Assembly: GCA_003164295.1 (NCBI GenBank) | Contig: PLTA01000039.1 | Span: forward strand, 174,019 to 238,018 | Source: Candidatus Bathyarchaeota archaeon | GTDB lineage: Archaea; Thermoproteota; Bathyarchaeia; Bathyarchaeales; Bathycorpusculaceae | Direction of reading: 5' to 3' | Length of the DNA: 64,000 nt | Shown here: positions 34,396 through 43,134 of the stretch, piece by piece | Position numbering within the stretch: position 1 is the first letter of the stretch | Layout: every line of letters starts with the position of its first letter | Translations under genes and position numbers: made by a program | Notes under the pieces: model-generated | Database searches by the model: none | What the model was told of the DNA's origin: nothing | The model's input: only the letters and a program-made list of their open reading frames with translations

Positions 34396-35952
34396 ATGCA
34401 TTGTAATGATGTAAGAACATTTTTGTCCCAGATAGCAGAAAAATCGATTTCAATTCAAATTCCCCAAACCGATCTGGATTTTCTCCGCGATAGCGGCTAC
34501 CTTTCAGTAATGCAAAAAGAAGATTACGATCGGTCTTTAGCTGAAGTTTCAAACTTGACTCAGATGAACCTAGATTTAACGAATGCAGAGAATGCATACG
34601 GAACTGCAAACACTGCTCTGCAAGAAGATGAGAAAAAAATTCATTCAATCAAATTTCTTTTTGAAGGAAAAGAGACTAAGGAAGTTGAACGAGAAAAAGA
34701 GAAAAGCGAAAATGATGTTGTCTCAAAAATAGATGGTGACATAACTGAAAGAGACTCCAAAATAAACGAGCTGATTCAGAAAAAATCCATAATCGATAGG
34801 ATGGTTTTGTATAATGGGGAATATGTGTCACTAACTGGTAGTGGGGTACTAATACTCAACGATCTTAACATCAGGAATTACAGAGTCTCTGATAGCGAGT
34901 TTAAGGACTTCATTGAAGAGAGCAGGGAAACATCAGGCGAATTGAATTCAATAGCATCAAGAGGTAAGTTTTACGAATCTAATCTGGAAATTAAATTTCC
35001 AGAAATGGATCCCTCACAACTCTGGAGCGTATCAATAGGATTAGCAAAACTTCAGGGTGACCCCAACCAAATTGATAAAAGATTTCTTTTAGCACTTGAC
35101 CTTCTACATCACTTCGATTGCACCCTTCAAAATAAAATGATGGCGGCTGAAATTATGACCTCCGTAAAGGCGGATCCCTCGCAGTGGGTAGACAATTCTG
35201 ATCTTCAAAACATTACAAAATCTTTGCAAAGTCTTGACAAACAGCTCAGACATGATGCCCATGTCCCTAAACCGCTTTCTGCCGGCGTCGCCGCCACCGT
35301 CATGTCTGGGCGAAGATTTGACGGCACTTTTCCAACAGACAGATTCTCAGAATTTTCCAAAATGACCCTTTCGTTTGAGTCAGCCGCAATACTTTCTATA
35401 ATTAATGTACCTTCAGACCAACTTGGGGGGAAATTCCAGTCATTTCGAGCATTATTTAATTCGTGGGGATACGAGGTGTCAGAAGATACCGAACTTGCCG
35501 CTGCCTATTTGTCAATTTCCGACTTAGGACCAAACGACGTAAACTTGAAATTGACAATCCTTGTAAATGGACTTAGGAATTACCTAGAGTATCCACTTGT
35601 AGCTGCTGCAATACTAGCTTCAATACCGACTCTTGAAGCTAATGAGACTCTTGACTTGATGGAAAAAGCATATTCTTTGCTCGGAGCTTATGCTGCAGGC
35701 TTAGAACGTTCTGAGCTGATAAGCCTTGCAGTAAGAATGATTCATGGAATCAAAAATGAACTTGTAAAGCAACTTGATTCAACCGCGAATATTGTGAAAA
35801 CTCCAGTGCAGTTCACCTATGTCCCTACAAACATTTTCTTCATATACTATGCGCCGCTAATAATCGCGCATTCATCTTATTATTCAACATTTAGCGGCAT
35901 AGGAGGCTATCATCCAGCCCACGTTCACGGCGTAGGGGGTTTCATGGGTTGA
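34396..35952 (+). CDS. Coiled-coil and helical-repeat protein (DUF4003-like C-terminus)
   Basis: 518 residues, soluble. Residues 45-135 form a strongly charged coiled coil (KETKEVEREKEKSE). A short beta segment follows (NGEYVSLTGSGVLIL). The C-terminal half (about 190-470) is an all-helical array in which blocks such as FESAAILSI, AAAYLSISDLGPNDV and PLVAAAILASIPTL recur, resembling the layout of the bacterial DUF4003 family. The end is Gly/His/Tyr-rich (GIGGYHPAHVHGVGG), perhaps a metal-binding tail. It lies between the SelO-like gene and the membrane-anchored gene, overlapping the latter by four bases, so the three products are likely to act together. No catalytic motif is visible. Confidence 0.65.
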   Translation: MHCNDVRTFLSQIAEKSISIQIPQTDLDFLRDSGYLSVMQKEDYDRSLAEVSNLTQMNLDLTNAENAYGTANTALQEDEKKIHSIKFLFEGKETKEVEREKEKSENDVVSKIDGDITERDSKINELIQKKSIIDRMVLYNGEYVSLTGSGVLILNDLNIRNYRVSDSEFKDFIEESRETSGELNSIASRGKFYESNLEIKFPEMDPSQLWSVSIGLAKLQGDPNQIDKRFLLALDLLHHFDCTLQNKMMAAEIMTSVKADPSQWVDNSDLQNITKSLQSLDKQLRHDAHVPKPLSAGVAATVMSGRRFDGTFPTDRFSEFSKMTLSFESAAILSIINVPSDQLGGKFQSFRALFNSWGYEVSEDTELAAAYLSISDLGPNDVNLKLTILVNGLRNYLEYPLVAAAILASIPTLEANETLDLMEKAYSLLGAYAAGLERSELISLAVRMIHGIKNELVKQLDSTANIVKTPVQFTYVPTNIFFIYYAPLIIAHSSYYSTFSGIGGYHPAHVHGVGGFMG

Positions 35953-36992
35953 TCTCGAAGTCGTTAATTATAGTGGTTTCACTTTTCATAGCTCTCTTCA
36001 TAGTTCCCGCCGCCGCAGCCTACACGCCTCATGTTGGAGATCATTTCAGCTATTATGAGGTAACAAATCTTGGAAACGGCACCGGTAATTACGCTGGATA
36101 CACCGAACAGGCAACATATAACGGAGTAGAAACAATGAATGGCATCAATCCTGACGGAACTATAGCTGCTCACTATAGTTACTCTTATACCTGGAGCAAC
36201 AGTACAGGCACAACAGAAACAGGAAGTCCTTCCGGAGACTTCACGTTCTCACCAGTCACATTTCTTTATGTTAATGGAACTGACGACCAGACGGGATACG
36301 TTAATCCAACTGTCTGGTTCGTTATGGATAACTCAATCCCAGTGGGCGGTACATTTACCCTTCTGAACACAGAAATGACGGTCAATTCAAAAAGCTACAG
36401 TTATTTTCTTCCTTCCCAGAACGAAAATGTAAACGTAATTTTTGCTCAAGGAACCTCAAGCTATCAACGAAACGATGTATATGGACAATTTACTGCCACT
36501 TATACCTGGAAAGCTTACTTTGACCCGTCGACTGGATATATCGTTGGATATGACTATGTTGAACATGATACAAATCCTTCAGGAGACGGGTTCACCTACA
36601 CCGAAAGCCTGTATATGACTTCAACAAGTTATTCGCTAACAACAGCGGCAGCAACGACAATTAATAGTAGCCCTAATGGAGGAAATTCAGGCTCAACACA
36701 ATACCTTGATTACATTATTGCAATAATTCTAGTCATAATAGTTATCGCAATTATTAGTTATGCAATTTCAAGAAGAAACAGAAGAACACTACCAAAACAT
36801 CCATACCAACAACAGTCGCCCCCACCGCGCCCGCCAAATCCACCGCCCGAGAATATCGATTTAATTCCAAAACAACCGCAAGTACAGCAAATCGTAATTA
36901 AAGAAGTCGTGAAAGTAAATTGCCGCTATTGCGGAGCACTGATAGACTCCACAGCTGAAACCTGCCCCATTTGCGGTGCCCCCAGAACATAA
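35949..36992 (+). CDS. Membrane-anchored protein with extracellular domain and cytoplasmic zinc ribbon
   Basis: 347 residues. A signal peptide (SLIIVVSLFIALFIVPAAAA) is followed by an outside domain of about 220 residues rich in Tyr, Thr and Asn with many sequons, then one membrane helix at about 253-274. A basic stop-transfer sequence (SRRNRR), a Pro/Gln-rich linker (PPPRPPNPPPE) and a zinc ribbon with Cys325, Cys328, Cys339 and Cys342 complete it. The topology puts a sensing or binding domain outside and the zinc ribbon in the cytoplasm, a receptor-like plan. TTG start embedded in the upstream stop (TTGA), third gene of the SelO-like operon. Confidence 0.75.
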   Translation: MISKSLIIVVSLFIALFIVPAAAAYTPHVGDHFSYYEVTNLGNGTGNYAGYTEQATYNGVETMNGINPDGTIAAHYSYSYTWSNSTGTTETGSPSGDFTFSPVTFLYVNGTDDQTGYVNPTVWFVMDNSIPVGGTFTLLNTEMTVNSKSYSYFLPSQNENVNVIFAQGTSSYQRNDVYGQFTATYTWKAYFDPSTGYIVGYDYVEHDTNPSGDGFTYTESLYMTSTSYSLTTAAATTINSSPNGGNSGSTQYLDYIIAIILVIIVIAIISYAISRRNRRTLPKHPYQQQSPPPRPPNPPPENIDLIPKQPQVQQIVIKEVVKVNCRYCGALIDSTAETCPICGAPRT

Positions 36993-37001
36993 AGACAGTT
37001 A

Positions 37002-37784
37002 CTAACTTTTTAGCTCCATCTTTTTGTCCAAGTTCTTCTTAAAATATTGAAAAACCTGTCCAGAAATCCTCATGTGTGCTTTCATTACATTTCCTGCGGA
37101 TGCGACGTTATAGCGTGAAATCTCAGTGAAAACTGAACGGGCATGCTTTGACTTGAGCCAAAGAAGTCGACCATTCAAAATATCCTCACCTATACCCAGT
37201 CGCCTAAATTGAGGTTTAACATATAGAGTATGCAGTCGACCAATATCGTTCACAAGTGATAGCCAACCTGCCCCAACAATTTCGTTATTCAGCCTGACGA
37301 AAAGGCACCTATCTTCATTTCTTAGCGCAACATTTACCCACTTCTTGTTTATCCCTGGATGGGTTGAAGACATGAATTGTTCTATCTCATCTAAGTGGCT
37401 TCTCTGCGCAATAGAAATTTCATAGCTAAACTTGGGAGCAACTGCAATATCGCCAAGGTTTAAGGTGTAAATATCGTAGATTTCATTTTCGAGGTCAGTT
37501 TGAATTTCTGAGAAAAGGAAATTAAACGGTTTTAATTGGTAAAAGTAGTCAAATACTTCCCGGGATTTTGTATAAATTGTTCCGCTCTTTTCATAGTCGT
37601 CATAAATGAATACTCCTGAAACGGCGCCTTCGGGAGTTTTGGAGACGTAAGCTTCACCGCCTATTTCCAGAATTTCTTTGATGTTATATTTTAAGTAAGG
37701 TTCAAAGAACGAGAAGCCCGTTGGAACTATGAAGTCGACATCAGAGATGTTTGATATGTGGTGAACTTGCAATTTCCCGATCAA
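37002..37784 (-). CDS. GNAT-family N-acetyltransferase
   Basis: 260 residues with two lobes. The N-terminal half is a degenerate GNAT-like lobe. The C-terminal half carries the acetyl-CoA signature GRLHTLYVKPQFRRLGIGEDILNGRL and the following NVASAGNVMKAH segment. Substrate unknown. It is convergent with the SelO-like operon, 10 bp from its last stop, so it belongs to another transcript. No clear ribosome-binding site; the upstream 110 bp are shared with the sucC promoter on the other strand. Confidence 0.8.
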   Translation of the reverse strand: MIGKLQVHHISNISDVDFIVPTGFSFFEPYLKYNIKEILEIGGEAYVSKTPEGAVSGVFIYDDYEKSGTIYTKSREVFDYFYQLKPFNFLFSEIQTDLENEIYDIYTLNLGDIAVAPKFSYEISIAQRSHLDEIEQFMSSTHPGINKKWVNVALRNEDRCLFVRLNNEIVGAGWLSLVNDIGRLHTLYVKPQFRRLGIGEDILNGRLLWLKSKHARSVFTEISRYNVASAGNVMKAHMRISGQVFQYFKKNLDKKMELKS

Positions 37785-37897
37785 CTCGCGGTTATTGATA
37801 AAAAGTATTGCAATCTGATAAGCTTGCGCTTGTCTGATCGAATGCCCTCCACTTTGGAAAACGAAAAAAATTCTTATCTCACACCCACAAATAATTA

Positions 37898-39045
37898 TTG
37901 ATTATTTTGTATTTGACCGAGAGTCAAGGGAAACAAGTGTTCTTAAAGTACGATATTCCGATTCCAAATGGTAAGCTAATCTATGAGTCTAACCAGACCC
38001 TGCCTGCCTTGAGTAACCTAAAACCGCCGTACATTGTTAAAGCTCAAGTTCCAGTCGGCGGAAGGGGAAAAGCTGGCGGAATAATATCGGGTACGTCAAC
38101 AAATGAAGTCCAAAAAGCCGTAACACAACTTCTGGGAGCACAAATAAAGAATTTTCTAGTTAAACAAGTCCTAATAGAAGAAAAGCTTTCAATCAAAAAA
38201 GAATTGTACATCGGCTTCACTGTTGACAGATTCAACCGAAGCTATGTTGCATTAACCTCCAAAATGGGGTGATTGGACATTGAAGAAGTGGCAGAAAAAA
38301 CACCGGAAGCATCATCCGAATACCAGTTGATTCTCAATTAGGTATACGTTCTTTTCACGCATTATCAATCGCAAAAAGTTTAGGTTATAGTGGCCATCAG
38401 CTAGTTGAGTTATCAGAGATCATTGAGAAATTGTATCAAGCATTTGTCGAAAATGACGCCGAAATGATTGAGATCAATCCCTTGATAGAAACAGATTTAG
38501 GAATTTTTGTAGCTGCCGACGCTCGAATAGTAATTGATGATAATGCACTTTTCAGGCATCCCAAATATGAAGCAGAAAAAGCTTCAATGCTCTCGCTTCA
38601 AGAGACTTTGGCTTTTAAGAATAATGTGACGTACGTGAAGCTTGACGGGGACATAGGGGTAGTTGGCAACGGCGCTGGATTGGTAATGGCTACGGTTGAT
38701 TTATTAAATTTTTTCGGAGGCACCCCAGCAGACTTTTTAGATATAGGCGGTGGAGCAAGCGTGGAGGTCATCAAGGCAGCTTTAAAAATGGTTTTGGATG
38801 ATCCCGATGTCAAATCTGTACTTGTTAATGTGCTTGGCGGAATAACTCGTTGTGATGAAGTTGCAAGAGGTATAATTGAAGCTGTCAAAGATGCCAAGGA
38901 AAAGAAGTCGTTGGTTGTGAGGCTTGTTGGCACAAATGAAAAGGAAGGTCAAAAAATTCTTACTGCTGTAGGAATAAACGTCTTGGGCAGCATGGAAGAA
39001 GCAGCTAAACAAGCAGTCAAATTTGCTGAAGGTGAGAAACAGTAA
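37898..39045 (+). pseudogene. sucC: Succinyl-CoA synthetase beta subunit, nonsense plus frameshift
   Basis: Beta subunit of ADP-forming succinyl-CoA synthetase, broken in two places 40 bp apart. Residues up to FNRSYVALTSKMG are intact (ATP-grasp lobe with ESQGKQVFLKYDIPIPNG and VGGRGKAGG). A TGA at 38270 replaces an expected Gly codon (GGA). The frame continues as LDIEEVAEKTPEA, and near 38310 one base is missing, after which IIRIPVDSQLGIRSF runs on to the stop at 39045. The later half keeps EINPLIET, GNGAGLVMATVDL, GGGAS and NVLGGITRCDEVA. TTG 37898 (or 37907) is the start, probably leaderless. sucD is intact directly downstream. Confidence 0.8.
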
Positions 39046-39914
39046 TGGGAATCTTAATTGATGAAGGAACCCGAGCAATTGTTCAGGGCATAACTGGAAA
39101 ACAAGGGAGCTACCACGCTAAACTAATGCTTGAGTATGGTACCAAAATCGTGGCAGGAGTTTCTCCTGGAAAAGGAGGAACGACTATTGATGGGTTACCC
39201 GTTTTTGACACTGTAAAAGAAACTGGCGATTCGTATTCACCTAATGCTTCAATAATTTTTGTTCCCGCAAAATTTGCTCAAGATGCAGTTTTAGAAGCAA
39301 CCGCAAACAAAATCAAAACAATAGTTATAATCACTGAGTATATACCAATAAAAGACACGATAAACTTTTTGGCTAACGCAGCTCAAGCGCAAGTTTCTAT
39401 TATTGGTCCAAACACGCCTGGAATCATTACGCCCGGAGAATGCAAACTTGGAATAATGCCCGCCAACATTTTTACTCCAGGCTTTGTGGGTTTGGTTTCA
39501 AGAAGTGGCACATTAGCCTATGAAATCGCAGATGGCCTAAAAACCAAGGGTTTAGGTGAATCAACCTGTTTTGGTATTGGAGGTGACCCAGTTTTAGGCT
39601 TGAATTTTATTGAAGCTTTAGAACTTTTCGCAAATGATGAAAAGACTAAAGCTGTGGTTTTAATCGGTGAAATTGGCGGAAATATGGAAGAATTAACAGC
39701 ACAGTACATAGCTGAAAAGCGATATCCGAAGCCTGTTGTAGCTTATGTAGCTGGACATTTCGCGCCATTAGGCAAGCGGATGGGTCATGCTGGAGCAATA
39801 ATAACAGGTAAGCAAGGTACCGCACAAAGCAAAATTGAGGCATTTTCAAGCGCTGGAGTAAAGATTGCTGAGAAGCCAAATGATGTAGCAAGATTAGTCA
39901 GTGAACTGCTATAA
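39045..39914 (+). CDS. sucD: Succinyl-CoA synthetase alpha subunit
   Basis: 289-residue CoA-binding subunit. The Rossmann opening is TRAIVQGITGKQGSYHAKLMLEYGT, the Lys/Arg site is GVSPGKGG, and PNTPGIITPGECKLGIMP follows. The catalytic phosphohistidine is in RMGHAGAIITG. It interconverts succinyl-CoA plus ADP and phosphate with succinate, CoA and ATP. ATG overlaps the last base of the sucC stop, with GGTGAG upstream. Activity needs the beta subunit, whose gene is disrupted in this sequence. Confidence 0.95.
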   Translation: MGILIDEGTRAIVQGITGKQGSYHAKLMLEYGTKIVAGVSPGKGGTTIDGLPVFDTVKETGDSYSPNASIIFVPAKFAQDAVLEATANKIKTIVIITEYIPIKDTINFLANAAQAQVSIIGPNTPGIITPGECKLGIMPANIFTPGFVGLVSRSGTLAYEIADGLKTKGLGESTCFGIGGDPVLGLNFIEALELFANDEKTKAVVLIGEIGGNMEELTAQYIAEKRYPKPVVAYVAGHFAPLGKRMGHAGAIITGKQGTAQSKIEAFSSAGVKIAEKPNDVARLVSELL

Positions 39915-40010
39915 AACGAATAGTTTTTGTTTGTATCGCTAAGAGTCAATATCACATAAGCGAAAGAATTTTTATTTTAAGACTAAATAGGAAAAAAGAT
40001 TATTTGATGT

Positions 40011-40340
40011 TTATTTTATTTTTTGGACCACAATCCACTTAACATTATCAAACCCATACTTGGTAATTAAAGGATCAATTAAGTCAGGCGTTAAATCATC
40101 ATCAATTTCTGACAAAACGACAGTATCACCAATTCTATAAACAACCCCAATTTCCGAAAGATCTTTCAAACCTGCATATTTGCCTTTAATTTCATAGTAG
40201 CCAGGTTCATCTTTTCCAACTTCCATAATCCAAGAATACTGATCTTCAGGATGCTTACCTTGCGTAAAATTGAAAGCGCAGACAATATCTCCAACTGTCC
40301 TGATATCATCATTTGTTTTAACGTAAATCCAAATAGTCAT
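40011..40340 (-). CDS. Hypothetical protein, about 109 residues
   Basis: Not recognised. A soluble alpha/beta protein starting TIWIYVKTNDDIRTVGDIVCAF, with TQGKHPEDQYSWIMEVGKDEPGYYEIKGKY in the middle and TPDLIDPLITKYGFDNVKWIVVQKIK at the end. The frame is open to 40361, but ATG 40340 is preceded by GTGA and is the better start. It stands between sucD (convergent) and the HemK2-like gene, probably as a single-gene transcript. Confidence 0.6.
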   Translation of the reverse strand: MTIWIYVKTNDDIRTVGDIVCAFNFTQGKHPEDQYSWIMEVGKDEPGYYEIKGKYAGLKDLSEIGVVYRIGDTVVLSEIDDDLTPDLIDPLITKYGFDNVKWIVVQKIK

Positions 40341-40413
40341 CTTAGTCACTACAGTAACCAATGCAGCATTCCCTTATTTGCTTTTCAGAACCAGAAATAT
40401 CGGCACATTGCCG

Positions 40414-41031
40414 CTACACATTTTTGGCTTCAATCAGTGTTAATGTTTCAAAGAAAGGCAGTTGACGTTCAGCTTTAATCCGCGTTTTTAACCCAAATTC
40501 TTCAAATTTCTGAATTGTTTCTTCAGCACTTGCAAGCGTTGATTGCATCAATAAAATTCGCCCGTGGGCTTTTAAATGGGGTGGGGCTTGAAGAATAAAT
40601 TCGTCTATAACGTGTCTCCCGTTAACGCCGCCTGCCCACGAGCGCACAATCCAAGAGTCTACTTCATTCTCAGCCGAGGGAAGATAAGGAGCATTAAATA
40701 GAATCACATCAAATTTTTCATATTCATTGAAAGCGGCTAAGAGCCCGGATTGAATGAAAACCATTTTGCGGCGTACACTATTAATCACTGAATTCTCTTT
40801 TGCACATCTAATCGCATAAGGATTAAAATCAACCGCAACCACAAAATCAGCTTTTTCAGCTGCTACTATTGCAAGCAAACCGCTGCCAGTGCCAACGTCT
40901 AAAACCTCAGCGCCTTTTTCTATATCAAGATTTTCGGCGAAAAGAAAAGAATCTTCGGCGGGCTCGTAAACATTTTCGCAAACATCAAAAACGAATTTCC
41001 CAAAGTGCAATCGCTTAAGTGGAAACTGCAT
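40414..41031 (-). CDS. HemK2/Mtq2-like methyltransferase
   Basis: 205-residue SAM methyltransferase. EPAEDSFLFAENL is the family's N-terminal signature, motif I is EVLDVGTGSGLLAIVAA, and the substrate loop is LFNAPYLPS. The NAPY in place of NPPY is common in the archaeal branch. In eukaryotes and archaea this enzyme with Trm112 methylates the Gln of the GGQ loop of release factor 1. The ATG lies 17 bases inside the end of ksgA, so the genes are coupled. Confidence 0.88.
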   Translation of the reverse strand: MQFPLKRLHFGKFVFDVCENVYEPAEDSFLFAENLDIEKGAEVLDVGTGSGLLAIVAAEKADFVVAVDFNPYAIRCAKENSVINSVRRKMVFIQSGLLAAFNEYEKFDVILFNAPYLPSAENEVDSWIVRSWAGGVNGRHVIDEFILQAPPHLKAHGRILLMQSTLASAEETIQKFEEFGLKTRIKAERQLPFFETLTLIEAKNV

Positions 41032-41833
41032 TTGCTAATTCTCCAAAATTTTTGGGCGACAACTCTCTTGCACGCTTATCGTGAAAAGGCAGAGTAAGGG
41101 CAAGCGTTTCTGCTTCCTGTTTGCTTAACTTTAAAGTGCTCTTGAGAAAAGGCGATAGTGCTTTGCCCAACTTTTTGTTGCGTTGAGTAAAAAGCCATTT
41201 GACCATTTGAGTGAAAAATGCTTTATTCTTAATCTCAAAAGGTGTTTTGCTCCAGGGTTTTATTCTTAGAATTACCGAATCTACTTCCGGTTGAGGATAA
41301 AACATTTCTTTAGAAACTAAATCGAAAAGCTCAACTTCAGCCTGTTGATTGGTAACAACTGTTAACCAACCGTAATTTTCGCTGCCTACTGGTGCAACGA
41401 AGCGATCGGCAAATTCTTTCTGCAAAATCAACACTGCACAGTTGATTCTGCGGTCAAGAAGCCACATAACAAGATGAGAGGATAAGTAGTATGGAGGGAT
41501 TGCGATGACCTTGTTAAAGTCAGGTAATGTTGCTTTCAACACGTCGCCCTCTACAACAGTCACGTTACCAGCGCCTTTGATTTGTTCACGAAGCACCGCA
41601 GCAACTTGCCGGTCTTTTTCAACAGTAATTATTTGTTTACATTTGCTAGCCAAGAAACAGGCAAGAAAACCAAAGCCCGCACCAGCATCCAAAACCACAT
41701 CTGAACACTCAAGTTCAGCGTAAACACATAACTTATGGAAGAGCGAAGGCTCAATCATGAAATTTTGCCCCAAAAACTTGTTCGGGGATATTTGGTAGGT
41801 CCGAAGCAGACGCTTGGTTTTCTCAAGACTCAT
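41015..41833 (-). CDS. ksgA: 16S rRNA dimethyladenosine transferase KsgA/Dim1
   Basis: 272 residues. NKFLGQNFMIEPSLFHKL opens the protein. Motif I is VLDAGAGFGFLACFLA, motif II ends in VEKDRQ, and the catalytic loop is AIPPYYLSSHLV (IPPY rather than NIPY). The C-terminal domain has PQPEVDSVILRIKP. It dimethylates two adjacent adenines near the 3' end of 16S rRNA. It lies in the archaeal cluster SRP54-Pus10-L21e-RpoF-DUF655-KsgA-HemK2 on the minus strand, with 9 bp between DUF655 and its ATG. Confidence 0.94.
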   Translation of the reverse strand: MSLEKTKRLLRTYQISPNKFLGQNFMIEPSLFHKLCVYAELECSDVVLDAGAGFGFLACFLASKCKQIITVEKDRQVAAVLREQIKGAGNVTVVEGDVLKATLPDFNKVIAIPPYYLSSHLVMWLLDRRINCAVLILQKEFADRFVAPVGSENYGWLTVVTNQQAEVELFDLVSKEMFYPQPEVDSVILRIKPWSKTPFEIKNKAFFTQMVKWLFTQRNKKLGKALSPFLKSTLKLSKQEAETLALTLPFHDKRARELSPKNFGELANAVST

Positions 41834-41842
41834 TTTTATGCC

Positions 41843-42409
41843 TTACTGAGCCCTTGTAAACAATCTGTATTTACTTTCACCCTCAAGCTCTTCCATAACT
41901 CGTTTAGTAATCAATTTTGTTGGGTTAGGCAACTCGGTGCGTTTTTGCAAATCTTCGAAACTCTCAAAAGGCTTACGTTCTCGTTCGTTAATGACTTGCC
42001 ACATGTATTTTTTTCCGATGCCTGGAACAAGCTCTAAGGCGTGCATGCGAGGAGTAATTGCGCGAGCGGTATTGAAAAAGTTCACAAACCATTTTTCTCG
42101 ATTTTGAACTACTTTACTTATGACACTTGGAAGCTCAGCTTTAGCTGAAGCCGTTAATTCTTCAAAGCCTATTCGACCAATGATATATGTGACTTCTTGG
42201 CGTGAATCTTTCCCAACGTACACGCGGTCGCCTGGCTTAAGCATTAAACCTTCTTTCACCAAAGCCTCCAAAAGCGTAAAGAATTCTTCGCCGAGGCACT
42301 GAATTAAAGCTCCCGCTCGATAACCTGCTCGTCCAGTCGGGCGAAATCCAGGCTTACCGTGTGACAAGAAATCTAACACGTAAGCGTATTCTTCATACCG
42401 CTTTTCCAT
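41843..42409 (-). CDS. DUF655 family helix-hairpin-helix protein
   Basis: About 188 residues. The N-terminal half is an OB-like beta domain (RYEEYAYVLDFLSHG, KPGDRVYVGKD). The C-terminal half has a helix-hairpin-helix in ALELVPGIGKKYMWQVINERERKPFESFEDLQKR, the DUF655 hallmark. The family is found only in archaea, always near rpoF and ksgA, and is presumed to bind nucleic acid. The frame begins at GTG 42418, but ATG 42409 has a GTGA at good spacing and is preferred. Confidence 0.88.
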   Translation of the reverse strand: MEKRYEEYAYVLDFLSHGKPGFRPTGRAGYRAGALIQCLGEEFFTLLEALVKEGLMLKPGDRVYVGKDSRQEVTYIIGRIGFEELTASAKAELPSVISKVVQNREKWFVNFFNTARAITPRMHALELVPGIGKKYMWQVINERERKPFESFEDLQKRTELPNPTKLITKRVMEELEGESKYRLFTRAQ

Positions 42410-42477
42410 AACAGTCACTAAGCCTTTAGTCTATAGTCTATTGCGCTTACTACTTAAAAATACTTAGCCGATTTGTC

Positions 42478-42816
42478 CTACTTCAAGACTCGGTTTTCAT
42501 TCAAAAGCGCAACAATAGAGTTTAATTTTCCAGTTTCTATAATTTTGCGACCGCCAGCCAAGAAAATTCTTAATTCATCGACAGTTTCGGGCATGCAATT
42601 TATTATTTGAATTGCTTCAGCTTCATCAATTTCGTATTCTTTAATGAGTGTTTGAAGAATCTCTTCTGCTTTTGCAGGGTCAGCTTTTGAAAATTTGTTT
42701 ACGTAATCCAGAGTTCTTCGTTGTAACTGGTCTAGATTTTCTTCGCCAACAGATTCCAAAACTTTTTTGACTTGGGGTAGGGTTAAGCGAGTTTCGCTAA
42801 TTTCTCTCTTGCTCAT
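42478..42816 (-). CDS. rpoF: RNA polymerase subunit RpoF (Rpo4)
   Basis: 112-residue homologue of eukaryotic RPB4. It begins SKREISETRLTLPQVKKVLES, followed by the HRDC-like helical core with IDEAEAIQIINCMPETVDELRIFL. It forms the stalk with RpoE and is involved in promoter melting and RNA binding. ATG five bases after the L21e stop, with TTAAGGGAA as ribosome-binding site. Confidence 0.93.
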   Translation of the reverse strand: MSKREISETRLTLPQVKKVLESVGEENLDQLQRRTLDYVNKFSKADPAKAEEILQTLIKEYEIDEAEAIQIINCMPETVDELRIFLAGGRKIIETGKLNSIVALLNENRVLK

Positions 42817-42821
42817 TTCCC

Positions 42822-43118
42822 TTAAGCACCTGTATATGGCTGAATATGTTCTGCACGAGTAATGATTTCTTTAATGCTATTGCCTTGTGGAACGGTGATT
42901 ACGTATCCCCGACCTTGCTTACGCACAATAACACCTATTTTACCATGGAACCTTTTGTGAGGCATACTCTTCTGTACGCTAGAATCCATCTTTATTAGCA
43001 CTTTAGAACCCACTGGATACACTTGAAGTATCCTGCCAATATTTAATTTTCCTCTTTCTCTAAGTGGCTTTTTCAGCAAACTGCGAGTGCCAGTATAATA
43101 TCCTTTTGAACCTTTCAT
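42822..43118 (-). CDS. rpl21e: 50S ribosomal protein L21e
   Basis: 98 residues from ATG 43118. It starts KGSKGYYTGTRSLLKKPLRERG, with VYPVGSKVLIKMDSSVQKSMPHKRFHGKIGVI in the middle, the family's most conserved segment. An ATG at 43142 is in frame, but AAAAAAGGTGA sits at the right distance before 43118, and the longer form would overlap pus10. Confidence 0.92.
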   Translation of the reverse strand: MKGSKGYYTGTRSLLKKPLRERGKLNIGRILQVYPVGSKVLIKMDSSVQKSMPHKRFHGKIGVIVRKQGRGYVITVPQGNSIKEIITRAEHIQPYTGA

Positions 43119-43134
43119 TCCATATTCACCTTTT

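Noticed and set aside
38270-38272. TGA read as glycine or selenocysteine in sucC
   Set aside because: Other genes end normally at TGA, no SECIS-like context was seen, and a second lesion follows 40 bp later.
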